This document shows positions 16,869 through 25,603 of a DNA stretch of 64,000 bases, in pieces. The stretch is from Erwinia sorbitola (GTDB taxonomy: Bacteria; Pseudomonadota; Gammaproteobacteria; Enterobacterales; Enterobacteriaceae), in assembly GCF_009738185.1 (NCBI RefSeq), contig NZ_CP046509.1, positions 3,537,501-3,601,500 on the forward strand, written 5' to 3'. Position 1 is the stretch's first letter; each line of letters starts with the position of its first letter. The position numbers were made by a program, and so were the translations under genes. The notes under the pieces are model-generated. The model did no database searches, was not told where the DNA came from, and saw only the letters and a list, made by a program, of their open reading frames with translations.

Positions 16869-18743
16869 TTATTGCGCCTGCGCGGCTGCACCATATTTGA
16901 TTTTGGCGTCTTTACGCAGGTTGCTCAACAGAGCCGCAAAGGCCAGCTGGGCATTATTCTGGGTGATACCCTGAACCAGCGCCTGCTTCTGTGCATCCGG
17001 CATGGTGCCTTTTTGAACTTTATCAAGCGCCATCACCACAATGTTCCCCTGAGCATCTTCGCTGACACCGAATGAAGGTTTACCTTCTGATGGCAGCGGC
17101 AGTGCAAAGGCTGCCTGTGACAGTGCATCCTGGCCAGTACGCGACAGCGTCTGCTGCGCACCAAAGCTCAGGCCTGCGGCTTTCAGAGCCTCATCACCCT
17201 TACCTGCTTTAAGTTCAGCCAGCAATTTATCAGCCTGAGCTTTCGCTTCCTGCTGTGCTTTCTGCACCTTCAGCATATCGGTAATCTGAGCGGTAACCTC
17301 ACTCAGCGGTTTAAGAGCTTCAGGCTTATGCTGGCTGATGCGCAGCACAAAGGCACGGTCACCATCCACGGTAATGATGTCGGAGTTGCTTCCCGGCGAA
17401 CCGTTTTCGCCCACCAGATTGCCGTCAAAGATCGCATCCTGCACCGCTTTAAAGTTCAGCTCGGCAGGGAGACTGTCACGGCCAAACCAGCCTGTTTCAA
17501 CGGCTTTAACGCCAGCAACCTGCTCTGCACCGGCCAGCGACTCGTTGTCGTTGCTCGCCGCATCGCTTACTTTCTGTTGCAGCTTATAGTAAGCATCAAC
17601 AGCTTTTTCCTGCTTCACTGTTGCAGCAATCTCGTCATGCATTTCAGCCAGAGGTTTGATTTTCTCTGGTTGGATATCATCAAGGCGCGCAACAATAAAG
17701 CCGACGGAGGATTTGATGACTGAAGAAAGCTGACCTTTCTCTTTCAGCCCGGCATTTTTCAGCTCATCTGGTGTGGTGTCAGGTTCCAGCCAGCCCATAT
17801 CGCCACCGTTACGGGCAGAAATAGGATCAGCGGATTTCTGTTTCGCCAGTGTGGCGAAGTCACCGCCTTTCTTCAGCGCATCCAGAACAGACTGAGCTTC
17901 AGCTTCTGTTTTGGTCTGGATGATGCTGTAACGATTACGCTGCGGCTGGGTGTAACTCTGCTGGTGTTGATCGTACCAGCTCTGAATGTCGCTCTCGCTC
18001 ACCGGCTGCTGCATGCTGGCTGCATCCAGCTTGATGTAGCTCACGCGGAACTGCTCAGGAGACATAAAGTTGTTTTTGTTCTGCTGGTAGTAGCTGTTGA
18101 TCTCTTCCGGGGTCACGGTCTGCTTTGCTACCAGGGCATCGATGTTAATCGTAACTTCACGCACCAGACGCTGCTGAGATACCAGTGCCGCCAGGGAATC
18201 TGTTTCATTAGCCAGCATGAAATCCGTTCCGGTCACGGACTGAATCAGCTGCTGCGTGGTCAGCTGCTTACGCAGTGCTTCAGCATACTGATCGGCAGAG
18301 AAGCCCATGTTATTGATAATGCTCATATACTTGGCATTATCAAATTTACCATTGGTCTGGAATGCGGGCTGATTGAAAATCGCCTGTTTGACCTGCTCAT
18401 CACTAATAGCAAGACCAAGATCTTTGGCATACTCGTCCAGTAACAGTTCATCAATCAGCTGAGAGAGCGCCTGCTGGCGGATCTGCTGCATGTAACCTTC
18501 GTTACCCGCCAGAGCCGAGAACTGATCGCCCAGCATCTGCTGCTGGCGTGAACGTTCGCTGCTGAAAGCACGTTCTAACTGTGCACGGCTGATTTCCTGG
18601 CCATTAACTTTGGCGGCGTAATCACCACCGATACCGCCTGTCAGATACCCGCCTACGCCGGTAAGGACGAAGGAAAGGATGATCAGGCCCAGTATAATTT
18701 TGAGCACGACATGGTTCGACGCCGCGCGTAAATTGTCCATCAT
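16869..18743 (-). CDS. ppiD: Periplasmic folding chaperone / peptidyl-prolyl isomerase PpiD
   Basis: Inner-membrane-anchored chaperone at the SecYEG exit that assists folding of exported proteins. The start MMDNLRAASNHVVLKIILGLIILSFVLTGVGGYLTGG gives the single N-terminal transmembrane segment. SurA-like helical regions flank a parvulin domain (about residues 265–355; SADPISARNGGDMGWLEPDTTPDELKNAG). It has 624 residues against 623 in E. coli. The chosen ATG gives the family N-terminus; an in-frame extension of 44 residues upstream has no similarity. Confidence 0.95.
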   Translation of the reverse strand: MMDNLRAASNHVVLKIILGLIILSFVLTGVGGYLTGGIGGDYAAKVNGQEISRAQLERAFSSERSRQQQMLGDQFSALAGNEGYMQQIRQQALSQLIDELLLDEYAKDLGLAISDEQVKQAIFNQPAFQTNGKFDNAKYMSIINNMGFSADQYAEALRKQLTTQQLIQSVTGTDFMLANETDSLAALVSQQRLVREVTINIDALVAKQTVTPEEINSYYQQNKNNFMSPEQFRVSYIKLDAASMQQPVSESDIQSWYDQHQQSYTQPQRNRYSIIQTKTEAEAQSVLDALKKGGDFATLAKQKSADPISARNGGDMGWLEPDTTPDELKNAGLKEKGQLSSVIKSSVGFIVARLDDIQPEKIKPLAEMHDEIAATVKQEKAVDAYYKLQQKVSDAASNDNESLAGAEQVAGVKAVETGWFGRDSLPAELNFKAVQDAIFDGNLVGENGSPGSNSDIITVDGDRAFVLRISQHKPEALKPLSEVTAQITDMLKVQKAQQEAKAQADKLLAELKAGKGDEALKAAGLSFGAQQTLSRTGQDALSQAAFALPLPSEGKPSFGVSEDAQGNIVVMALDKVQKGTMPDAQKQALVQGITQNNAQLAFAALLSNLRKDAKIKYGAAAQAQ

Positions 18744-18858
18744 GGTGTGACAACACTCCGCTGTAGTGTGAATGTAAAACCTTGCGCTGCCGTCCCGAGT
18801 TCCCGAGGACGCACTTAGCCATTTAGACAACCGCAGCACGCGTTTGTCATTGAAACAT

Positions 18859-18889
18859 AAAAAAAGGCACATCAAGCTGCTGATGTGCC
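18859..18889 (-). terminator. Terminator of hupB
   Basis: Minus-strand stem GGCACATCA/TGATGTGCC followed by T7, a strong intrinsic terminator between hupB and ppiD. Confidence 0.9.
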
Positions 18890-18964
18890 CCGTATGTTAC
18901 ATGAGAACGCGTTGGCGATCCTCAATACGCCGAAGAAATCTGCTTCTGCGACTGCTTAATGCAC

Positions 18965-19237
18965 TTAATTTACAGAGTCTTTCAACGCTTTACCGGCACG
19001 GAACCCAGGTACTTTACCCGCAGCAATAGTAATTTCTTTACCGGTTTGTGGGTTGCGACCAGTACGCTCGGCGCGTTCACGCACGGAGAAAGTACCGAAG
19101 CCGACCAGCGCTACTTCATCGCCAGCCTGCAAAGATTCAGTAACTGAACTGATAAAAGCATCTAACACACGTCCCGCTGCTGCTTTGGAAATATCGGCGT
19201 TGGCAGCAATTTTGTCGATCAACTGTGACTTATTCAC
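18965..19237 (-). CDS. hupB: DNA-binding protein HU-beta
   Basis: Nucleoid-associated histone-like protein that bends DNA as an HU alpha/beta heterodimer. The 90 residues carry the family core (MNKSQLIDKIAANADISKAAAGRVLDAF; GFGTFSVRERAERTGRNPQTGKEI, which includes the intercalating RNPQTG loop). The 220 bp upstream to lon contain its promoter region and the lon terminator. Confidence 0.97.
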   Translation of the reverse strand: MNKSQLIDKIAANADISKAAAGRVLDAFISSVTESLQAGDEVALVGFGTFSVRERAERTGRNPQTGKEITIAAGKVPGFRAGKALKDSVN

Positions 19238-19392
19238 TCACTCATCCCCTCTTTTATTTTTACACCGTAACAGGTTTTCTGACCTGAACGTTCGTGCGTT
19301 ATTTGTTATGGCTATTCTGCCAGAGCTTGTTGAGCCTCAGTAACCCGCAACTTTTACCGTCACTGGCTTAACAGCATCCTAACTTAACGGCA

Positions 19393-19430
19393 CAAAAAAA
19401 AGCTGGCAAGCACCAATTCACTTACCAGCT
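19393..19430 (-). terminator. Terminator of lon
   Basis: Minus-strand stem AGCTGGTAAG/CTTGCCAGCT (one G·T pair, 10-base loop) followed by T8. Confidence 0.9.
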
Positions 19431-19460
19431 CTAGTTTTACCGTGAGTTTGCCTTAAATCA

Positions 19461-21815
19461 CTATTTTGCTGTGACAACCTGCATGCCGTAAGGGGCATTT
19501 TGCAGGGCCAGAGCTAATACTTCTTCAATGCGTTTCACCGGATGGATGTCCAGATCGGCAATTACGTTGTCAGGAATTTCTTCCAGGTCACGTTTGTTCT
19601 CATCTGGGATCAGCACCGTTTTAATGCCGCCACGGTGAGCTGCCAGCAGTTTTTCTTTCAGACCGCCAATCGGCAGAACCTGACCACGCAGCGTGATCTC
19701 ACCCGTCATAGCAACATCCGCACGTACCGGGTTGCCCGTCAGGCAGGAGACCAGAGCCGTACACATGGCGATACCTGCGCTTGGGCCATCTTTTGGCGTT
19801 GCTCCTTCAGGCACGTGAACATGGATATCACGTTTCTCGTAGAAGTCGCCATTGATGCCCAGTTTTTCAGCACGGGCGCGCACTACGGTCAGCGCAGCCT
19901 GAATCGACTCCTGCATGACCTCACCCAAAGAACCGGTATAGGTCAGTTTGCCTTTACCAGGCACACACGCGGTTTCGATGGTCAGCAGATCGCCGCCCAC
20001 TTCAGTCCATGCCAGACCCGTTACCTGACCTACGCGGTTTTCGCTATCGGCACGACCATAGTCAAAACGCTGCACGCCGAGGTAATCTTTGAGGTTATCG
20101 CCGTTAATCTCGATGTGTTTGATGGACTTGTCCATCAGCAACGTTTTCACCGCCTTACGGCACAGTTTGGACAATTCACGCTCAAGGCTACGTACCCCCG
20201 CTTCACGGGTGTAATAACGAATGATGCCAACAATGGCGCTGTCGTCCACGGTCAGTTCATTTTTCTTTAGTGCGTTACGCTCAATCTGTTTCGACAGCAG
20301 GTGCTGTTTAGCAATGTTGAGTTTTTCATCTTCGGTGTAGCCCGACAGACGAATCACTTCCATACGATCCAGCAGCGGTGCCGGGATGTTCATTGAGTTA
20401 GACGTTGCCACAAACATCACATCGGAAAGATCGTAATCCACTTCCAGATAGTGATCGTTAAAAGCAATGTTTTGCTCTGGATCAAGCACTTCCAGCAGCG
20501 CTGATGCAGGGTCACCACGCATGTCTGAGGACATTTTGTCGATCTCATCCAACAGGAACAGCGGGTTTTTTACCCCCACTTTTGCCATTTTTTGGATCAG
20601 TTTGCCCGGCATGGAACCAATATAAGTACGGCGGTGACCGCGGATTTCCGCTTCATCACGTACCCCACCCAAAGCCATACGCACGTATTTACGCCCGGTG
20701 GCTTTAGCAATGGATTGCCCCAGCGAGGTTTTACCCACACCCGGAGGCCCCACCAGGCACAGGATTGGGCCTTTAATTTTGCTGACGCGGCTCTGGACTG
20801 CCAAATATTCCAGGATACGGTCTTTAACACGCTCAAGGCCGAAGTGGTCGGTATCCAGCGTTTCCTGCGCCTTAACCAGATCTTTCTTCACTTTGCTGCG
20901 CGCATTCCATGGCACCTGTACCATCCAGTCAATGTAACCACGCACTACAGTGGCTTCCGCTGACATTGGCGACATCATTTTCAGCTTTTGCAGCTCGGCT
21001 TCGGTCTTTTCACGCGCTTCTTTCGGCATTTTAGCCGCATCGATTTTGCGTTTCAGCGCTTCGTTTTCATCCGGCGCATCGTCCATCTCGCCCAGTTCTT
21101 TCTGAATGGCCTTCATCTGCTCATTCAGATAGTACTCACGCTGGCTTTTTTCCATCTGTTTTTTGACGCGGTTACGGATGCGTTTCTCAACCTGTAACAG
21201 GTCAATCTCCGACTCCATCATCGCCATCAGATATTCCAGACGCTCGTTGATATCTGACATTTCGAGAACAGACTGTTTATCAGCCAGTTTCAGCGGCATA
21301 TGTGCAGCAACGGTATCGGCCAGACGCGCAGCATCATCAATGCTGTTAAGTGAGGTCAGAACTTCCGGCGGGATCTTCTTGTTCAGTTTGATATAACCTT
21401 CAAACTGATTGATCGCCGTACGCACCAGCACTTCCTGCTCGCGCTCTTCAATTTCAGGCGACTCCAGGTATTCTGCCTGAGCCGTAAAGTGGTCGCCGTT
21501 ATCAGATAAGGTAGTGATATGTGCACGCTGTAAACCTTCCACCAGCACTTTTACCGTGCCGTCCGGGAGTTTCAGCATTTGCAGAATAGAGGCAACCGTC
21601 CCGACTGAGAAGAGATCGTTGATGCCAGGTTCATCCGTTGAAGCTTCTTTCTGAGCGACCAGCATGATTTTTTTGTCATGATCCATGGCGGCTTCAAGGC
21701 AGCGAATTGATTTTTCACGACCAACAAACAACGGAATGACCATGTGCGGATAAACCACTACGTCACGCAACGGCAACACAGGGATTTCAATGCGTTCAGA
21801 ACGCTCAGGATTCAT
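19461..21815 (-). CDS. lon: ATP-dependent protease Lon
   Basis: Homohexameric AAA+ serine protease that degrades misfolded and regulatory proteins in the cytoplasm. The N-terminal substrate domain starts MNPERSERIEIPVLPLRDVVVYPHMVIPLF. The AAA+ module has Walker A GPPGVGKT and Walker B LFLLDEIDK. The C-terminal protease domain has the Ser in PKDGPSAG and the catalytic Lys in GLKEKLLAAHRGG. The product is 784 residues, identical in length to E. coli. The ATG is preceded by AGAGAGAGCTCT and lies about 90 bp downstream of a sigma-32 promoter. Confidence 0.98.
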   Translation of the reverse strand: MNPERSERIEIPVLPLRDVVVYPHMVIPLFVGREKSIRCLEAAMDHDKKIMLVAQKEASTDEPGINDLFSVGTVASILQMLKLPDGTVKVLVEGLQRAHITTLSDNGDHFTAQAEYLESPEIEEREQEVLVRTAINQFEGYIKLNKKIPPEVLTSLNSIDDAARLADTVAAHMPLKLADKQSVLEMSDINERLEYLMAMMESEIDLLQVEKRIRNRVKKQMEKSQREYYLNEQMKAIQKELGEMDDAPDENEALKRKIDAAKMPKEAREKTEAELQKLKMMSPMSAEATVVRGYIDWMVQVPWNARSKVKKDLVKAQETLDTDHFGLERVKDRILEYLAVQSRVSKIKGPILCLVGPPGVGKTSLGQSIAKATGRKYVRMALGGVRDEAEIRGHRRTYIGSMPGKLIQKMAKVGVKNPLFLLDEIDKMSSDMRGDPASALLEVLDPEQNIAFNDHYLEVDYDLSDVMFVATSNSMNIPAPLLDRMEVIRLSGYTEDEKLNIAKQHLLSKQIERNALKKNELTVDDSAIVGIIRYYTREAGVRSLERELSKLCRKAVKTLLMDKSIKHIEINGDNLKDYLGVQRFDYGRADSENRVGQVTGLAWTEVGGDLLTIETACVPGKGKLTYTGSLGEVMQESIQAALTVVRARAEKLGINGDFYEKRDIHVHVPEGATPKDGPSAGIAMCTALVSCLTGNPVRADVAMTGEITLRGQVLPIGGLKEKLLAAHRGGIKTVLIPDENKRDLEEIPDNVIADLDIHPVKRIEEVLALALQNAPYGMQVVTAK

Positions 21816-21901
21816 AGAGCTCTCTCTTAGTTTAATTTCCGCCAGGGTAAGGGGAACCGCATCATCCAGAAAAAGTGCAGTTTGACCCACAGGTATCTGA
21901 G

Positions 21902-21930
21902 TATATGGGGATGAACGGAATAGATTCAAT
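21902..21930 (-). promoter_or_regulatory. Heat-shock (sigma-32) promoter of lon
   Basis: Minus strand: TTGAAT, then 13 bases, then CCCCATATA, matching the sigma-32 consensus CTTGAAA-N12–15-CCCCATNT and the known E. coli lon promoter. Confidence 0.85.
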
Positions 21931-21950
21931 GTTGGCTTTACGAGAAAAGC

Positions 21951-21976
21951 AAAAGGGGGAACATTTTCCCCCTTTT
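21951..21976 (-). terminator. Terminator downstream of the lon-proximal clpX
   Basis: Perfect 11-bp stem AAAAGGGGGAA/TTCCCCCTTTT with a four-base loop, A/T tracts on both sides. It separates clpX2 from the lon promoter. Confidence 0.8.
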
Positions 21977-22005
21977 CAGATAACTGACTGGAATGATTTG
22001 CTTAT

Positions 22006-23280
22006 TTATTCGCCAGATGCCTGCTGTGCTTCGGGCTTGCTGTAAATCAGTAACGGCTCACTGTTGCCATCAATAACTGACTCATCAATCACCACTTTCT
22101 CCACGTCATCAAGCGACGGCAGATCGTACATGGTATTCAGCAGCGCACCTTCCACGATGGAGCGCAGGCCGCGGGCACCGGTTTTGCGTGACATCGCCTT
22201 TTTAGCTATCGCCGTCAGCGCTTCCTCACGGAACTCCAGCTCAACGCCTTCCAGGCTGAACAATGCCTGATACTGCTTGGTCAGCGCATTTTTTGGCTCA
22301 CGCAGGATCTGGATCAGCGCGTCTTCACTCAGCTCCGTCAGCGTTGCCACCACCGGCAGACGGCCGATGAACTCGGGGATCAGACCAAACTTAATCAGAT
22401 CTTCCGGCTCTACCTGCGCCAGCAGTTCGCCTTCGGTCGCTTTCTCAGACTTGCCCTTTACCGACGCGCCAAAACCAATCCCGGTGCCGGTGTCCACGCG
22501 CTGCGATACCACTTTATCCAGGCCGGCAAACGCACCGCCACAGATAAACAGAATTTTCGAAGTATCAACCTGCAAAAACTCCTGCTGCGGATGCTTACGC
22601 CCACCCTGCGGCGGCACGGCGGCCACCGTGCCTTCGATCAGCTTCAGCAGCGCCTGCTGCACGCCTTCGCCGGACACGTCGCGGGTAATCGACGGGTTAT
22701 CTGACTTACGGGAAATCTTGTCGATTTCATCGATGTAGACAATCCCGCGCTGCGCCTTCTGCACATCATAGTCGCACTTCTGCAACAGCTTCTGGATGAT
22801 GTTTTCCACATCTTCGCCCACATAACCGGCTTCGGTCAGGGTGGTGGCGTCGGCCATGGTAAACGGCACGTCCAGCAGGCGCGCCAGCGTTTCAGCCAGC
22901 AGGGTTTTACCGCTACCGGTCGGGCCGATCAGCAGGATGTTACTTTTGCCCAGCTCGATGCCGTTGCTGGTATCGCCATTACGCAGGCGCTTGTAGTGGT
23001 TATAAACCGCCACCGACAAGACCTTCTTCGCCCGCTCCTGACCGATAACATAGTCATCAAGATGGTGGCGGATTTCATGCGGCGTAGGCAGCGAGCTGCG
23101 CTCACGATGCGGCACAACTTCTTTGATCTCTTCGCGAATAATGTCGTTACATAAGTCGACGCATTCATCGCAGATGTAGACTGACGGGCCGGCAATCAGC
23201 TTACGCACTTCATGCTGGCTTTTGCCGCAAAAAGAGCAGTACAGCAGTTTCCCTGAACCGTCTTTGCGCTTATCTGTCAT
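22006..23280 (-). CDS. clpX: Second ClpX unfoldase (lon-proximal copy, clpX2)
   Basis: AAA+ unfoldase of 424 residues, a full-length copy of the clpX at 24222–25496. It keeps the zinc-binding domain (Cys15, Cys18, Cys37, Cys40), Walker A GPTGSGKT, pore loop GYVG, Walker B GIVYIDEIDK, and the IGF loop (TGIGFGA) used to dock on ClpP. The two proteins differ at only a handful of positions in the zinc domain (ICDE/VCDE, VPH/APH), one mid-domain residue (FREEA/FREDA), and a cluster in the last 30 residues. By eye the DNA between about 22100 and 23050 differs by roughly 15 bases from the other copy. It is monocistronic, divergent from the clpP-like gene, and occupies the position next to lon that the single clpX has in E. 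coli. Confidence 0.96.
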   Translation of the reverse strand: MTDKRKDGSGKLLYCSFCGKSQHEVRKLIAGPSVYICDECVDLCNDIIREEIKEVVPHRERSSLPTPHEIRHHLDDYVIGQERAKKVLSVAVYNHYKRLRNGDTSNGIELGKSNILLIGPTGSGKTLLAETLARLLDVPFTMADATTLTEAGYVGEDVENIIQKLLQKCDYDVQKAQRGIVYIDEIDKISRKSDNPSITRDVSGEGVQQALLKLIEGTVAAVPPQGGRKHPQQEFLQVDTSKILFICGGAFAGLDKVVSQRVDTGTGIGFGASVKGKSEKATEGELLAQVEPEDLIKFGLIPEFIGRLPVVATLTELSEDALIQILREPKNALTKQYQALFSLEGVELEFREEALTAIAKKAMSRKTGARGLRSIVEGALLNTMYDLPSLDDVEKVVIDESVIDGNSEPLLIYSKPEAQQASGE

Positions 23281-23565
23281 CAGTTAACCTCATGCCTTAC
23301 TTAATTTACACGTACCAGTCCTTAATATAGCCCATTTCCGGCTTTAATTGGGAGTAAAAGTCCGTCAGGCTACGTCATCACAAGAGTTAAAGACAAATAG
23401 TCTTAGCGTGTACAATAAATGAGCGAATGCCGGGCTTTTTAGACAAAAAAACATTTAACATACTGTTTTAAATACCAATGCCCCATGGATATTACTGTTG
23501 ATTTAGCTGCTAACTGGATTATGCTAAACTCTGGTCACTTATGAATATCCGATGGAGTGTAAAGC
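23281..23565. promoter_or_regulatory. Divergent promoter region clpX2 / clpP-like
   Basis: This 285-bp AT-rich spacer drives both genes. For the clpP-like gene, -35 TTGATT (23498–23503) and -10 TATGCT (23520–23525) are 16 bases apart. For clpX2 a TATATT -10-like box is at 23324–23329 on the minus strand without a clear -35. I see no sigma-32 match, unlike upstream of clpP and lon. Confidence 0.55.
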
Positions 23566-24159
23566 ATGCCTCAAGAGCCAAATAAAGAAGAAAACGGGCA
23601 GGAAGAGAAGATTTCCTCACTGGCAGTCAGCAAGCTACTTCAGTCACGCTCTATTATCATTTCTGGTGAGATTAATCAGGCACTTGCTGAAAAAGTGACC
23701 GCACAGCTGCTGATCCTGCAAGAGATGGGTGATGAGCCTGTTAAGCTGTTTATCAACAGCCAGGGTGGTCATGTTGAAGCGGGTGATACCATCCACGACA
23801 TGATTAAATTTGTGAAACCTAAAGTGCTGGTGATTGGTACCGGCTGGGTTGCCAGCGCAGGTATCACTATCTTCCTTGCGGCAGAAAAAGAGGATCGTTA
23901 CTCGCTGCCAAATACGCGCTTTATGATCCATCAGCCGCTGGGCGGCGTTCGTGGTAAGGTCTCTGATATTGAGATTGAAGCGAAAGAGCTCCTGCGTGCG
24001 CGTGCGCGTATCAACCAGCTGATTAGCAAAGCAACAGGCCAGCCGCTGGAAAAAGTAGAAAAAGATACTGACAGTAACTACTGGATGAGCCCTGAACAGG
24101 CCGTTGATTACGGGATTACTACCCACGTCATCAGCCAGTGGGATGAGCTGAAAGTCTGA
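23566..24159 (+). CDS. ClpP-like serine protease paralogue with altered catalytic triad
   Basis: A 197-residue ClpP-fold protein clearly distinct from the canonical ClpP encoded 1.5 kb away. Ser97 in GTGWVASAG aligns with the nucleophile and His122 in MIHQPLGG with the catalytic His. The catalytic Asp position (canonical RDTNRDRF) is Asn171 in KDTDSNYW. The N-terminus is hydrophilic (MPQEPNKEENGQEEK) and lacks the canonical propeptide and the ALVPMVVEQTSRGER axial-loop segment, so gating is probably different. A ribosome site GGAG and a sigma-70-like promoter support expression. It lies between two clpX copies and runs opposite to them. Asn at this position is also known in Listeria ClpP1, which works in mixed ClpP complexes; a mixed tetradecamer with ClpP is one possibility. 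It could be weakly active, activated by partner subunits, or a non-catalytic modulator. Confidence 0.85.
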   Translation: MPQEPNKEENGQEEKISSLAVSKLLQSRSIIISGEINQALAEKVTAQLLILQEMGDEPVKLFINSQGGHVEAGDTIHDMIKFVKPKVLVIGTGWVASAGITIFLAAEKEDRYSLPNTRFMIHQPLGGVRGKVSDIEIEAKELLRARARINQLISKATGQPLEKVEKDTDSNYWMSPEQAVDYGITTHVISQWDELKV

Positions 24160-24173
24160 GCCGGTTTTCAGTC

Positions 24174-24206
24174 AAAAAAAGGCCCGCAGATGCGGGCCTT
24201 TTTTAT
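24174..24206. terminator. Bidirectional terminator between clpP-like gene and clpX
   Basis: Stem AAGGCCCGC/GCGGGCCTT with A7 on the left and T6 on the right. It terminates both convergent genes. Confidence 0.9.
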
Positions 24207-24221
24207 TGGCACAATATCAGG

Positions 24222-25496
24222 TTATTCGCCTGATGCCTGCTGAGTTTCGGGCTTGCCGTAGATCAGCTTAGGTTCGCTGTCACCTTCAATGACCGGCGCA
24301 TCTACCACGACTTTCTCCACGTCATCAAGCGACGGCAGATCGTACATGGTATTCAGCAGCGCACCTTCCACGATGGAGCGCAGGCCGCGGGCACCGGTTT
24401 TGCGCGACATTGCCTTTTTGGCTATCGCCGTCAGCGCATCTTCACGGAACTCCAGCTCAACGCCTTCCAGGCTGAACAATGCCTGATACTGCTTGGTAAG
24501 CGCATTTTTTGGCTCACGCAGGATCTGGATCAGCGCGTCTTCACTCAGCTCCGTCAGCGTTGCCACCACCGGCAGGCGGCCGATGAACTCGGGGATCAGA
24601 CCAAACTTGATCAGATCTTCCGGCTCTACCTGCGCCAGCAGTTCGCCTTCGGTCGCTTTCTCAGACTTGCCCTTCACCGAAGCGCCAAAACCAATCCCGG
24701 TGCCGGTGTCCACGCGCTGCGATACCACTTTATCCAGGCCGGCAAACGCACCGCCACAGATAAACAGAATTTTCGAAGTATCAACCTGCAAAAACTCCTG
24801 CTGCGGATGCTTGCGCCCACCCTGCGGCGGCACGGCGGCCACCGTGCCTTCGATCAGCTTCAGCAGCGCCTGCTGCACGCCTTCGCCGGACACGTCGCGG
24901 GTAATCGACGGGTTATCTGACTTACGGGAAATCTTGTCGATTTCATCGATGTAGACAATTCCGCGCTGCGCCTTCTGCACATCATAGTCGCACTTCTGCA
25001 ACAGCTTCTGGATGATGTTTTCCACATCTTCGCCCACATAACCGGCTTCGGTCAGGGTGGTGGCGTCGGCCATGGTAAACGGCACGTCCAGCAGGCGCGC
25101 CAGCGTTTCAGCCAGCAGGGTTTTACCGCTACCGGTCGGGCCGATCAGCAGGATGTTACTTTTGCCCAGCTCGATGCCGTTGCTGGTATCGCCATTGCGC
25201 AGGCGCTTGTAGTGGTTATAAACCGCCACCGACAAGACCTTCTTCGCCCGCTCCTGACCGATAACATAGTCATCAAGATGGTGGCGGATTTCGTGCGGCG
25301 TGGGCAGCGAGCTGCGCTCGCGGTGCGGCGCAACTTCTTTGATCTCTTCGCGAATAATGTCGTTACATAAGTCGACGCATTCATCGCAGACATACACAGA
25401 CGGGCCGGCGATCAGCTTACGCACTTCATGCTGGCTTTTGCCGCAAAAAGAGCAGTACAGCAGTTTCCCTGAACCGTCTTTGCGTTTATCAGTCAT
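24222..25496 (-). CDS. clpX: ClpX unfoldase (clpP-proximal copy)
   Basis: ATP-dependent unfoldase that recognises, unfolds and feeds tagged substrates into ClpP. It has 424 residues: zinc-binding domain (Cys15, Cys18, Cys37, Cys40), Walker A GPTGSGKT near residue 120, pore loop GYVG, Walker B YIDEIDK, and the IGF ClpP-docking loop. It lies 107 bp downstream of clpP on the same strand, the ancestral clpP-clpX arrangement, so I take it as the resident copy. It is almost identical to the second copy at 22006–23280. Its C-terminus (VVDAPVIEGDSEPKLIYGKPETQQASGE region) differs from that copy. Confidence 0.97.
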   Translation of the reverse strand: MTDKRKDGSGKLLYCSFCGKSQHEVRKLIAGPSVYVCDECVDLCNDIIREEIKEVAPHRERSSLPTPHEIRHHLDDYVIGQERAKKVLSVAVYNHYKRLRNGDTSNGIELGKSNILLIGPTGSGKTLLAETLARLLDVPFTMADATTLTEAGYVGEDVENIIQKLLQKCDYDVQKAQRGIVYIDEIDKISRKSDNPSITRDVSGEGVQQALLKLIEGTVAAVPPQGGRKHPQQEFLQVDTSKILFICGGAFAGLDKVVSQRVDTGTGIGFGASVKGKSEKATEGELLAQVEPEDLIKFGLIPEFIGRLPVVATLTELSEDALIQILREPKNALTKQYQALFSLEGVELEFREDALTAIAKKAMSRKTGARGLRSIVEGALLNTMYDLPSLDDVEKVVVDAPVIEGDSEPKLIYGKPETQQASGE

Positions 25497-25603
25497 TTAC
25501 TTCCCCCTCATTGTCACACTCACCTTCCCACCAGGGGTTAGTTACGCAGGCCGCCACCAGAGCTATCTGCGAAGGCAACGGCTACATGTCACAACATGTT
25601 TAA

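Noticed and set aside
21951..21976. Mobile-element terminal inverted repeat beside clpX2
   Set aside because: The perfect stem with A/T tracts and a four-base loop is adequately explained as a terminator, and no transposase or partner repeat is seen.
22277..24954. Long plus-strand frames of 153 codons antisense to both clpX genes
   Set aside because: They are mirror frames of a high-G+C coding strand, rich in Ser/Pro/Arg, without ribosome sites; they are duplicated only because clpX is duplicated.
22006..25496. The second clpX as a pure assembly artefact
   Set aside because: The copies have different C-terminal codons, different upstream regions and different terminators, and a unique gene lies between them; this is hard to produce by mis-assembly, though chimerism in the identical middle cannot be excluded without reads.
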